NCBI GenBank assembly: GCA_949296645.1
Contig: CASFPH010000011.1
Coordinates: forward strand, 19,864-83,863
DNA length: 64,000 nt
Source of the DNA: an uncultured Bacteroidales bacterium
Lineage (GTDB): Bacteria; Bacteroidota; Bacteroidia; Bacteroidales; UBA932
Reading direction: 5' to 3'
This document shows, piece after piece, positions 45,375 through 54,023 of the stretch. How positions within the stretch are numbered: position 1 is the first letter of the stretch; each line of letters opens with the position of its first letter. The notes beneath the pieces are model-generated. The model made no database searches. It saw only the letters and a list, made by a program, of their open reading frames with translations, and was not told the DNA's origin. Both the position numbers and the translations under genes were made by a program.

Positions 45375-48300
45375 ATGGATAAAATGGACGATACACGTAA
45401 GATACGTATTTTCATATCATCTACATTTAAAGATATGCAGGATGAACGGGAGCATCTTGTAAAAAAGGTTTTTCCGAAAGTAAGTCGTATAGCCGCATTG
45501 AGGGATGTTTCGCTTGTAGGAATTGACTTGCGCTGGGGTATTACGGCTGAAGACGCCGACAGCGGCAAGGTAGTAAAATTATGTCTTGATGAGATAGGTC
45601 GTACAAGGCCCTTTTTTATCGGACTTATCGGTGAACGTTATGGCTGGACTCCGCAGGCTGAAGAGATGGATCTTGGACAGGACAATGAAAAATATGCATG
45701 GGTATACGACGATCTGAAATATGGTATGAGTATTACTGAAATTGAAATCCAATACGGGGTATTGCGTTTCCCTTCAGAAGCATCCGCCCATTTTTATATA
45801 AAGGATTGCGTTCGTGAACCTGAAATGGAAAAACTCAAGGAGAAAATAATAAACTCGTCAGAACATATCCCTTATTCAACCTATTCTTCCGTAGAAGAAC
45901 TTGGTGCCAGTGTTGAGGCAGATCTGTTAATGCTGCTTGACCGCCTGTATCCTGCGGACGGCAATAATCCTGTCCTGACAGAAAAGAGGATTGCAGACAT
46001 GCGCTTTAATGAACTGCTTAGGAATTATGTCCGGCGTGACGACATAGAACAGAAAATACAGGCAGGGAAATGTGGAGTACGTTGCATATACGGTCCTTCA
46101 GGAAGCGGTAAAAGTTCGTTTGCTGCATATTATGCCAGCAAGGTCAATCGTCCGGTAATATACGTTCCTTCAGATACGATTTCTCCGGATTCAGGTTTGA
46201 GACAGGTCTTGTATTTTATTTACAACGGAATCAATGGACTTTACCGTACCCGTTTCAGGTTGGATCCTGTAATAGACTGGTCTCTTCCATATGGCAGGAT
46301 ACTGGAAATATGGCTTGAAAGTATTCCTGTAGATTATGCTAAGCCGTTGATTCTCATCGACCAGGCGGAACTGCTTTTTGGAAAAGACAGGGATTTTGGA
46401 TGGCTTTCAGAAACGTTAGCAAAGGACAGCTTTATTTTCATATTTACGGATGATGAATACGTATGTCATGATTGCGTATATTCTGAAGATTGGCAGAGAA
46501 TAGATTACCCTGACGTGAATTTCCGTCGTAAAATGATCGAAAGCAGGCTTGCCGATGCAGGGAAACATCTTGCATCGCATCTTGTGGACAGAATAGTGAA
46601 TTCGGCTCTTTTTTCAAATCTGAAGTTACTTGATGTTTTCGCAGGTGAGCTTGTTTTATATGGAAGCCATGATACTCTGGCCGGTTTTGTGGACCGATTT
46701 GCGGAAATCAAGGATGAGGAAGAATTCCATCATTCTCTTTGGAAACGTATATTTTCTGATTTCAACAATGAAAAGGCAGTTGATTCCGTACTGTCCGTAC
46801 TTGTTTCCCAGTATGGACTTACTGACGGCGAGGTTATTGAAATTACCGGTATACGTCAAATCGAGTGGACACAGTTGAGGGCTGCCATATCAGGTATGGC
46901 GTCTTCGGGAGGATTCAGGCTTTGCTTTTCGGACCATTTTGTGCGGAAGTCTCTCTTTTCGATGTACGATGCATCGAGGATCAGGCGTATCAGAAGGAAT
47001 GTCGTATCCACAATGAGCAAAATTGTGATATTGGACAATTATCCTGGAGCGGAATCGTACAAATTAGGTCAGCGTGAAAGACTAGAGGTAATGTATCAGC
47101 TTTATGAACTGGATGATACGGACGGACTTTATGACGAACTGATGTTGCCTGTATCGTTTGAAACAGCATATGGACTCCAACGGTCAATGCTTGAATGTTA
47201 TTGGAAGAAACTTGATGCGGCAGGTTTCAAGATAACGGATTACATTGCGGTAATGGAACGTGAATACGGCGAGCCTGTCAGGGAAGCCGCATCTTTCCTT
47301 CTGAAGGTGGCCAATTTTTCCCATGACTGCAGTTTCGGAAACGATGTGCAGTATTTGCTTTATTCCAGGGCTGCTGAAATATATGAGGCATTAGGTCCTT
47401 CAGGTGAATGCAATGAGTATCTGAGTTACATATATAACCGTATTTCCATATTGAGCCGTGAGCATGAAGACAAGTCGTTGTATTTCAGTCGGAAGGCACT
47501 GGAATATGCAACAGACAGAGCCGGTGTGGCAGCGGCTCTGATGAACAGGGGAATTTATGATGATGATGCTGCGGAAGGGGAACTGTTTATCAGGGAGGCA
47601 ATTGAGATTTATGAACAACTTGCGGAAGAAAAGCCGCATGCATATGCCGGAGATACAGGCAGAGGCTATGGCAATCTGGCGAATAATCTTTTCCGGCGAG
47701 GATTGTTTCATGATGCTGCTGAAATTTCCGTCAAGGCTCTCTTGCTTCTTCTTGACGCATGCGAAATGGCACGGCATGACTGTTTCCCATCCCTTTATCT
47801 CCATTTCTTCAACTATACCAACAATCCTGAGAAGGATTGGCAGACAGTTGCGGACTGCGGTGAAAAAGTTTGCCATATGGCGTTGTCTGAAGGGAACGAA
47901 CTTGTCGCTGCCGCTGCCCTGGCATATGCCGCCCATGGAAAACTTTGCATAAGTAATAAATACGACCATGGAACATATGCCGATATGCTGAATATTTTTG
48001 ACAGGGTAATGACAAAAGTATCCGGATATTCCGCCGATGAGAAATACATATGCGGCAAGTTGTGTTTGCTGGTGGAATATTATACAGGCCAGACGTTCCT
48101 TATGGGGACTAATGAACGCCAGCTCATGTCGCTTAAGAGGCTACTCGCTTCTTCAGCATATCTCATCGATCATCCTGATATTATTGGAGACGGAGAGTGG
48201 AATTCGGCATTGGACAACAATTCCTTCGCCAGACTTAATCTCGCCGGGAAATACTTTTTCCTCAAGGATTATGATGCCGGAGAAAAAATACTTCTTGAGG

Positions 48301-48968
48301 GGCTAAAGCCTGAACATCCGCTGTTCCTGCATCATTTCATTTATTGCAAGAAAGCATACGGAAAACTTTCTGACGTGTTTTATAAATCAGGTGACAAAGC
48401 AAAGACCATTGGATATTCCAGGATGGCAATACGATACTGGCTACATTCATGCGAGTTGTCTTTCGGATTCGGAATGACGGATGATGATTCAGGGCAGTTG
48501 AATGATTTTTGTGAAAGAATATGGGACTCTGGCGGGAAAAGACCCGATATACGCGGTGCAGGATTGGCACCTCGGAAAAATGTTGCATATGTCGAAGGAA
48601 ATCCGTTTGTCGAGATAACGGTCGATTCCTCAAGTCCGCTTCTAAAAAGATGCCGCTTGATGGATAAGGATGGAAATCCTCTGACTGAAGATATATATAC
48701 GGTAATGGGCAATCTTTCATGTGGGAGGATTGTCGCAGCCAGACTGAATCCTGATTACAGAAAAAAGGGCAATGTGTGGATATACGGATATCTGGATTCG
48801 GAAGGCAATGAAGTAATACCTTTCAAGTATGATGCAGCAATGGAGTTCCATCGCAACAGGGCTTATGTGTATTGTAATCGGAAATGGCTGAAAATAGACA
48901 CTGACGGCAATGTCAGAGATACATTGGAAAAATGTTTCTTAGAATCCAGAATGCCATTACGAGTGTGA
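45375..48968 (+). CDS. DUF4062-STAND NTPase with helical repeats and C-terminal WG-like repeats
   Basis: 1,197 aa. Residues ~7-105 are DUF4062 (RIFISSTFKDMQDEREHL...GIDLRWGIT...FFIGLIGERYGW). A P-loop GPSGSGKS lies at 240-247 with Walker B-like LILIDQAELLFG near 328, fitting the NACHT/STAND class (compare NPHP3/TEP1-like proteins). Residues ~620-1040 are helical, TPR-like (YGNLANNLFRRGLFHDAAEI). The last ~70 aa resemble WG repeats (VWIYGYLDSEGNEVIPFKYD). STAND proteins with such repeats often sense stress or phage proteins; the target here is unknown. Start 45375 is preferred over 45303 because a promoter-like TTG-N18-TGTATTTG (45329-45357) lies between the two. Its 3' end overlaps the convergent DUF2752 gene by 56 nt. 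Confidence 0.82.
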   Translation: MDKMDDTRKIRIFISSTFKDMQDEREHLVKKVFPKVSRIAALRDVSLVGIDLRWGITAEDADSGKVVKLCLDEIGRTRPFFIGLIGERYGWTPQAEEMDLGQDNEKYAWVYDDLKYGMSITEIEIQYGVLRFPSEASAHFYIKDCVREPEMEKLKEKIINSSEHIPYSTYSSVEELGASVEADLLMLLDRLYPADGNNPVLTEKRIADMRFNELLRNYVRRDDIEQKIQAGKCGVRCIYGPSGSGKSSFAAYYASKVNRPVIYVPSDTISPDSGLRQVLYFIYNGINGLYRTRFRLDPVIDWSLPYGRILEIWLESIPVDYAKPLILIDQAELLFGKDRDFGWLSETLAKDSFIFIFTDDEYVCHDCVYSEDWQRIDYPDVNFRRKMIESRLADAGKHLASHLVDRIVNSALFSNLKLLDVFAGELVLYGSHDTLAGFVDRFAEIKDEEEFHHSLWKRIFSDFNNEKAVDSVLSVLVSQYGLTDGEVIEITGIRQIEWTQLRAAISGMASSGGFRLCFSDHFVRKSLFSMYDASRIRRIRRNVVSTMSKIVILDNYPGAESYKLGQRERLEVMYQLYELDDTDGLYDELMLPVSFETAYGLQRSMLECYWKKLDAAGFKITDYIAVMEREYGEPVREAASFLLKVANFSHDCSFGNDVQYLLYSRAAEIYEALGPSGECNEYLSYIYNRISILSREHEDKSLYFSRKALEYATDRAGVAAALMNRGIYDDDAAEGELFIREAIEIYEQLAEEKPHAYAGDTGRGYGNLANNLFRRGLFHDAAEISVKALLLLLDACEMARHDCFPSLYLHFFNYTNNPEKDWQTVADCGEKVCHMALSEGNELVAAAALAYAAHGKLCISNKYDHGTYADMLNIFDRVMTKVSGYSADEKYICGKLCLLVEYYTGQTFLMGTNERQLMSLKRLLASSAYLIDHPDIIGDGEWNSALDNNSFARLNLAGKYFFLKDYDAGEKILLEGLKPEHPLFLHHFIYCKKAYGKLSDVFYKSGDKAKTIGYSRMAIRYWLHSCELSFGFGMTDDDSGQLNDFCERIWDSGGKRPDIRGAGLAPRKNVAYVEGNPFVEITVDSSSPLLKRCRLMDKDGNPLTEDIYTVMGNLSCGRIVAARLNPDYRKKGNVWIYGYLDSEGNEVIPFKYDAAMEFHRNRAYVYCNRKWLKIDTDGNVRDTLEKCFLESRMPLRV

Positions 48969-49362
48969 ATACAACCCATACGGCGGCGTTGTGGTAAAAT
49001 ATGATACCGGCTTTTTCAAGGAATTTTGCCCACTTCCGGTTTTGCCATACGCTGCGGAAACGGTTGATGAAAATTCCGATGGCGGCATATGGTACAAGCA
49101 GCATTGCAAGCGCGTTGGAACGGAATGCACCGCCAATCTCCCCGTTCAGAATGCAGTGGAAGGAACTCTGTATTCCGCATCCCGGGCAGCGCAGGCCTGT
49201 GGTTGAGTGGAACAGACATTTCGGGAAGAAAGAATGTTCCTTGGGATCAAGCCTGCAATAAATGACAATCACCGCTACGGCCAGCATCAATGCCGTTGTC
49301 CATAGTGTAGCGGTGATTATGCCCTTTCTGCCCGTTTTTCTGTTAGATGTCATATAGTGCAC
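48913..49362 (-). CDS. DUF2752 membrane protein
   Basis: 149 aa with four TM helices; STTGLRCPGCGIQSSFHCILNGEIGGAFRSN-type block (Cys-x-x-Cys after TTGL) is diagnostic of DUF2752. Overlaps the upstream CD225 gene by 20 nt and is co-transcribed with it. Function unknown; often found with zinc-ribbon/TM2 proteins in Bacteroidota. Confidence 0.85.
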   Translation of the reverse strand: MHYMTSNRKTGRKGIITATLWTTALMLAVAVIVIYCRLDPKEHSFFPKCLFHSTTGLRCPGCGIQSSFHCILNGEIGGAFRSNALAMLLVPYAAIGIFINRFRSVWQNRKWAKFLEKAGIIFYHNAAVWVVFTLVMAFWILRNIFPMYL

Positions 49363-49729
49363 CGCTACCTAAAATAGCGAATGTTCCGAATATAAACACA
49401 TAGAATAGTACTACAAGTACAATTGATATGATGCCTACCCAAATGGAAACATTGCCCCATAGATTGGCCTTGCTTGCGTATTTTCTCGCCTCATCGAAAT
49501 ATCCCGATCTCCATAGATTGTCCACTTTTGCCGCAAAGATGAGTCCGGCTACGGCGAACGGCCAGCAAAGAAAAAGACCTATTATGTTTTTGACCATGTG
49601 GTTGTTGGGTGGAGGTAACTGGGCTTGTGCGTTTTGAGGGGATTGGACACTGTCGTTCTGTGCAGCTCCGCATCTTGGGCAGAAACTGCCGCCTTCCTGG
49701 ATCTCTGATCCGCAATTCTTGCAAAACAT
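49343..49729 (-). CDS. Zinc-ribbon plus CD225/dispanin membrane protein
   Basis: 128 aa. N-terminal zinc ribbon (CKNCGSEIQEGGSFCPRCG), a Gln/Pro linker, then the CD225 re-entrant/TM pair (IIGLFLCWPFAVAGLIFAAKV...ARKYASKANLW). CD225 proteins are related to interferon-induced IFITM proteins; their bacterial role is unknown. Middle gene of the TM2-CD225-DUF2752 set. Confidence 0.82.
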   Translation of the reverse strand: MFCKNCGSEIQEGGSFCPRCGAAQNDSVQSPQNAQAQLPPPNNHMVKNIIGLFLCWPFAVAGLIFAAKVDNLWRSGYFDEARKYASKANLWGNVSIWVGIISIVLVVLFYVFIFGTFAILGSGALYDI

Positions 49730-49774
49730 GATATTGTAGGTTTTATGATAAGTTTTTCTGTTTGTAAACAGGTA

Positions 49775-50257
49775 TTAGAATAAAGGAAAATCTTTTGTAG
49801 TAGTCACGAATTTGTCGCGGAAATCTTCGTCGGACATAGTCAGCATGAGAATCCCCTGAATGAAAGTGATAATGGTCCAGATACCGCATGTACATAGACT
49901 CAGCACTATTGATATTATACCTCCTGTTACTTTTCCGAGGTAGAAATACTGGATACCGAGACCTCCGAGGAATATGGCGAGAAGTCCTGTCGCGGTCTTG
50001 TCCGGCATTCTTCCAGTGAACGGACTTGTCTGTCCGTATTGGCTGGAATAGCTGCCCGTGCCTGAGCCTTCAGGCGGACATGACGTCCCTGACGATGTAC
50101 GAGTGCCGCAGAAAGGACAGAATGCATTACTGTCTTCAATCTGTTTTCCACAGTTTCTGCAATATATGAAGCGGGTCATGCGGGAACCGCATTTCGGACA
50201 GAATCTGCACTGTTCATCCGTTTCGTATCCGCAGGATTTGCAAGTATAGCTATTCAT
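49775..50257 (-). CDS. TM2-domain protein with two zinc ribbons
   Basis: 160 aa from the Met at 50257 (MNSYTCKSCG; the longer version is unsupported). Two zinc ribbons (CKSCGYETDEQCRFCPKCG, then YCRNCG...FCPFCG), a Ser/Gly linker, then the TM2 domain (TGLLAIFLGGLGIQYFYLGK...ITFIQGILMLTMSDEDF). First gene of a three-gene membrane set; role unknown. Confidence 0.82.
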   Translation of the reverse strand: MNSYTCKSCGYETDEQCRFCPKCGSRMTRFIYCRNCGKQIEDSNAFCPFCGTRTSSGTSCPPEGSGTGSYSSQYGQTSPFTGRMPDKTATGLLAIFLGGLGIQYFYLGKVTGGIISIVLSLCTCGIWTIITFIQGILMLTMSDEDFRDKFVTTTKDFPLF

Positions 50258-50420
50258 TGTCTGTTTGATTGTTTGTGTTGCCGATTTTTCAGTTCTTCTG
50301 GTAAATATACGAAATTCCGGAGAATATTCATATATCTTTTCTTTGCATCCTTTTTCCCATCTTTTAAAGCTTGTAGCCCTGGACAAGCTGAAAGCCTCAT
50401 GCATTAGGAAAAGACAGATT

Positions 50421-50609
50421 ATGCAACGTAATCTTAATGCAAATGGACAAAGCGATACATATACAAGTTACCTTGTTGAATATCAAATAGGAGAAGGTGA
50501 TTATTATATTCTTCTAAATCTTACCGAAGATCGCAAAACCGAGCAAACAAGATGGGAAGTATTGTATCAGGGAAACTCTTTGAGTGAGATGCAGCAATGC
50601 TACCTCTAA
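50421..50609 (+). CDS. Possible small protein (62 aa)
   Basis: Starts MQRNLNANGQSD and has a beta-like middle (YTSYLVEYQIGEGDYYILLN). Not recognised, no clear promoter, and no neighbour support. May be a remnant. Confidence 0.3.
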   Translation: MQRNLNANGQSDTYTSYLVEYQIGEGDYYILLNLTEDRKTEQTRWEVLYQGNSLSEMQQCYL

Positions 50610-50760
50610 ATACAAACTTCTTTTGAGGAAAGATTAATCCCGCAGTTGATTTTCAAGTATTCAATCACTTTTTTCAATATTGCCTGGTTGGCTGTGCCAT
50701 TAAGAGCAACAACTATATTTTGGGCTTATTACTTGCAAATTATTGAGTAATGTAAGAAAC
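50610..50760. other. Intergenic stretch without a convincing gene
   Basis: Minus strand from about 50725 to 50606 is open without an ATG and reads like coding sequence (VVALNGTANQAILKKVIEYL); it could be a remnant tail. No RNA gene signature seen. The region ends at a 15-bp hairpin. Confidence 0.25.
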
Positions 50761-50802
50761 AAGGCGGTGCATCAAACTGGATTTGAATTGATGCACCGCC
50801 TT
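50761..50802. terminator. 15-bp hairpin downstream of the DPP-IV-like gene
   Basis: AAGGCGGTGCATCAA and TTGATGCACCGCCTT are perfectly complementary around a 12-nt loop. It follows the minus-strand DPP-IV-like gene by 21 nt. T-run is weak, but stem strength supports termination. Confidence 0.65.
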
Positions 50803-50823
50803 ATATGTAATCGTGACTGCAGT

Positions 50824-52935
50824 TTATTCCCATGCAGGCGGTTCGACGCCCATAAGGTTTCTGACGAAGAAGTCATCCATCTTGTGCATTTCGAACCGGC
50901 CGCCGAGACTATGGGTTTTGCCTGGCAGGTAAAGCTGGTCAAAATCCTTGTTGGCTTTCATCAGTTCGCTTACAACCTGCAAAGTTGAGGCAGGATCGAC
51001 ATTGTCGTCCAGTTCTCCGTTGATAAGGAGAAGTTTCCCTTTAAGCCTCCAGGCATTGTCGACATTAGATGAAGCACTGTAGGATTCATCGACAGGGTAA
51101 CCCATCCATTGTTCGTTCCACCATATCTTGTCCATACGGTTGTCATGGCATCCGCACAATGCAACAGCTACTTTGTAGAAGTCATTGTGGAACAACAGTG
51201 CCGCCATGGCATTCTGTCCTCCGGCAGACCATCCGTATATGCCGACTCTGTTCAGGTCCATGTACGGGTATTTGGATGCTGCGGCCTTTATCCAGGCGAT
51301 ACGGTCCGGGAATCCGGCGTCCTTCAGGTTCTTCCAGCATACATCGTGGAATGCCTTTGAGCGGTTTGCCGTACCCATACCGTCTATCTTGACTACTATG
51401 AATCCCAGTTCTGCCAACCGTGAGCAAAGATGATCGGTAGCCCGGAAATATTTCTCGACATGGGAATCATGCGGTCCGGCATAAATCATTTCTACAACAG
51501 GATATGAGCGGGAGGCATCGAATGTGGAAGGACGGATAATCTTGCCCCAGATATCAGTCTTGCCGTCGCGCCCTTTGGCATGAAAGACTTCCGGCATTTG
51601 CCAGCCGTATTCTATAAGGGCGCTGATGTCGCTTCTTTCCAGTTCTGTCACTACAGAACCGTCTGATGTCCTGCGTAAGACGGAAACATAAGGCATGTCT
51701 GCACGCGAATAGGCATCTACCATGTAGCTGTGGTCGGCAGACAGGGTAACTTCGTGGTTTGCAGGTTCCGGTGTCAGATCCCTGAAGCCTGTTCCGTCCA
51801 GATTTATACGGCAGAAATGCAGATGGTATGGGTCTTCATCCTTATTGAATCCGGATGCCCTGAAATAGATTACACCTTTTTCCTCATCAACATATTCGAC
51901 ATTCCTGACGACCCATTCTCCTTTGGTTATCTGACGGATTATCTTTCCGTCGTTGCCGAACAGATATAAATGGCGCCAACCGTCGCGTTCCGAAATCCAG
52001 AGCATCTGTTTTCCATCCTGCAGGTCATGGCGGAAGCGGTTGTTATAGTAGAAGAATGTAGGTACCTGTTCATCTACAAGATGTGTGATTTTGCCGGTTT
52101 CGGCATTTACTTCACCTACGATATAACGTTGGTGTCCTCGCTGGTTGAATTCGAAAGTGAATGCCCGGCTGTCATTTCTCCAGCCGGTCAGATAAAGTTC
52201 GTATTGATTTTCATATAGCGAGGTTTCCAACGGAATCTGTTTCCTTGTTTCCAGGTCGAAAAGAACGGGAACGGAAACGGGCAAAACATCTCCAGGTTTT
52301 GCATAGTCTCTCCATTGCAGGATCGGCTGCAACTGTGTGGACGGGCGGGATTCAAGCAATGGAATACGCCGTTCTTTGACTTCACGTGTTTTGACTGTGG
52401 CAATCTTTTTTGAGTCAGGAGACCACAGAATGCGGCTGCCGTATGTGAGGTTTACTGTTCCGTCCATTGTCAGTGCCGTTACATTTTTCCTGTTTTTCGT
52501 GCTGCGGACATACAGATTGTTGTCCTGAATATATGCTTCCCACAGGCTGTCGGGAGAAACTGACAAGCTGCCTTTTTGCCTATAGTCACGGTGAATGTTC
52601 TCTTTGTTTTCCGTGATGATGCCGGCAAGATGTTTGTTTTTTCCTTTCAGGAATGCAGTCAGACCCTGTTTGTCGTTAGCCTTGTTTTTCTTGCCTGTAT
52701 CTGCATTTACCAGATAGAAGAAAGTACCGTCTTTTTCTCTGTTCTGGTACCAGAAGAAATGGGATTTGTCAAGCCAATGTGCTTTTACTGCTGGAGAGTA
52801 GACAAGCTTTTCCAGATTCAGAATAGTATCGGCCCTCTGGTAGTCGGCTTTTGTCACCTGGGCCCTTGCTGATACAGACAGCATGAGTGACAAACAGCAC
52901 AAGTGTAGAAATGGATGTATAAGTAGTTTGGTCAT
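50824..52935 (-). CDS. DPP-IV-like S9B prolyl oligopeptidase, exported
   Basis: 703 aa starting at 52935 (MTKLLIHPFLHLCCLSLM signal peptide, ending SARAQ). N-terminal beta-propeller (SPDSLWEAYIQDNNLYV, WSPDSKKIATV). The C-terminal alpha/beta hydrolase has nucleophile Ser570 in YGWSAGGQNAM, Asp in INGELDDNVDP and His in GKTHSLGG. Bacteroidota enzymes of this type cleave X-Pro dipeptides from peptides in the periplasm. The upstream 225 nt are open but contain the promoter, so the short start is used. Confidence 0.9.
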   Translation of the reverse strand: MTKLLIHPFLHLCCLSLMLSVSARAQVTKADYQRADTILNLEKLVYSPAVKAHWLDKSHFFWYQNREKDGTFFYLVNADTGKKNKANDKQGLTAFLKGKNKHLAGIITENKENIHRDYRQKGSLSVSPDSLWEAYIQDNNLYVRSTKNRKNVTALTMDGTVNLTYGSRILWSPDSKKIATVKTREVKERRIPLLESRPSTQLQPILQWRDYAKPGDVLPVSVPVLFDLETRKQIPLETSLYENQYELYLTGWRNDSRAFTFEFNQRGHQRYIVGEVNAETGKITHLVDEQVPTFFYYNNRFRHDLQDGKQMLWISERDGWRHLYLFGNDGKIIRQITKGEWVVRNVEYVDEEKGVIYFRASGFNKDEDPYHLHFCRINLDGTGFRDLTPEPANHEVTLSADHSYMVDAYSRADMPYVSVLRRTSDGSVVTELERSDISALIEYGWQMPEVFHAKGRDGKTDIWGKIIRPSTFDASRSYPVVEMIYAGPHDSHVEKYFRATDHLCSRLAELGFIVVKIDGMGTANRSKAFHDVCWKNLKDAGFPDRIAWIKAAASKYPYMDLNRVGIYGWSAGGQNAMAALLFHNDFYKVAVALCGCHDNRMDKIWWNEQWMGYPVDESYSASSNVDNAWRLKGKLLLINGELDDNVDPASTLQVVSELMKANKDFDQLYLPGKTHSLGGRFEMHKMDDFFVRNLMGVEPPAWE

Positions 52936-52949
52936 AATGTATTTGAAAA

Positions 52950-52980
52950 CAAAATTATTAACAATTGTTTGCCCCGCAAA
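52950..52980 (-). promoter_or_regulatory. Promoter of the DPP-IV-like gene
   Basis: Minus-strand TTTG (52977-52980), 19-bp spacer, TAATTTTG (52950-52957), 15 nt before the start. Perfect match to both boxes. Confidence 0.75.
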
Positions 52981-53057
52981 ATTAGAAAAAGAAAAATAAA
53001 ACTGGACTGATATCTGCATATGAATTGTCAGTAATTTCATGCAAATGACATTTGAAT

Positions 53058-53065
53058 TATATTTG
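53058..53065 (+). promoter_or_regulatory. -7 element of the lipoprotein pair
   Basis: TATATTTG, with TTTC 19 nt upstream (53035-53038) as a -33. Divergent from the DPP-IV-like promoter. Confidence 0.6.
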
Positions 53066-53096
53066 CATCCGGTTTTGCAATATAACAATACGAAAT

Positions 53097-54008
53097 ATGA
53101 AATACAGAATTTTATCCAAGAGTGTGTTTGCGGCAGTAGTGTCGTTGAGTTTGTTTTCATGTGAAAAGCAGGTCATTTATCTTCCGGAGGATAGCAGCTG
53201 TACCGGTTTTTTCGGTTGTGAGGATGGAAAATACGCCAGGCAGGGACGCCAGTTTACGGTAGGCTATCAGCATAATCTTTCCGAGCATGCTAAAGATGTT
53301 GCAGTCGGGTGGTGCAGTACAGGTGACGAATTCTTTACAACAGGAGATAATATGGAAGATAATGTTTCTTTCAAGAAGTTCGTTTGGGAAGAGCATGGCG
53401 AAAAGAATGTGGTTGTCCGTGTAGACTATACATACGGTAATCAGAGAAAGTCGATGCTTGATACATTGACTTTGGCGGTTGTCCCTCCTGTATTTGAGAA
53501 TTTCTTCTTTTTCGATGGCAAGGAGGTCATACTTGAAACCTACCCTGATGCAAAGGTTGATGAAATATATGAAATAACCATAATCAATGTCGTATATTCA
53601 GAAAATGAGTTTGACAGGTTCATGCTGAACAACAACATGATGATCAATGCTTTGCGAAGCAGAAACATGAAGGATATTCCTGATGCCTATGAGTATATGC
53701 TTGACCTTCTTGACTTCGAAAATCCAGAACATCTTTCGGATCCTGAATTCTATGTGCTTCCGGTATATACCGATGATATTACGGGGGAAGAGATGGACGA
53801 TATCTACCGGTTATGTGATAAAATGACTGGCGGAGAGGACCTGACGCTGGAGGATATCGATCTGATAGGGATGTATTACGGTAAAGGTTTTCTTGAAATC
53901 ATTCTTGACGAGGTCTTCGATTACGGAGCATTGCAGTACAAGATCCGCTCCTCCATGGTAAAGAATGACGGAAATGATAATTTTACAGTTTCTTATTCAT
54001 TAAAATAG
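53097..54008 (+). CDS. Lipoprotein of unknown function
   Basis: 303 aa; signal peptide with lipobox (SLFSCEKQ). Start at 53097 is supported by the promoter. Residues ~25-140 are beta-rich, the rest contains acidic helices (DDITGEEMDDIYRLCDKM). No known family. Followed after 15 nt by a second lipoprotein; the two are probably co-expressed. Confidence 0.65.
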   Translation: MKYRILSKSVFAAVVSLSLFSCEKQVIYLPEDSSCTGFFGCEDGKYARQGRQFTVGYQHNLSEHAKDVAVGWCSTGDEFFTTGDNMEDNVSFKKFVWEEHGEKNVVVRVDYTYGNQRKSMLDTLTLAVVPPVFENFFFFDGKEVILETYPDAKVDEIYEITIINVVYSENEFDRFMLNNNMMINALRSRNMKDIPDAYEYMLDLLDFENPEHLSDPEFYVLPVYTDDITGEEMDDIYRLCDKMTGGEDLTLEDIDLIGMYYGKGFLEIILDEVFDYGALQYKIRSSMVKNDGNDNFTVSYSLK

Positions 54009-54023
54009 CAGGGAAAGTCTGAA

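Noticed and set aside
52936..53160. Longer N-terminus for the DPP-IV-like protein
   Set aside because: The extension runs through a perfect promoter for the gene, and the signal peptide begins at 52935.
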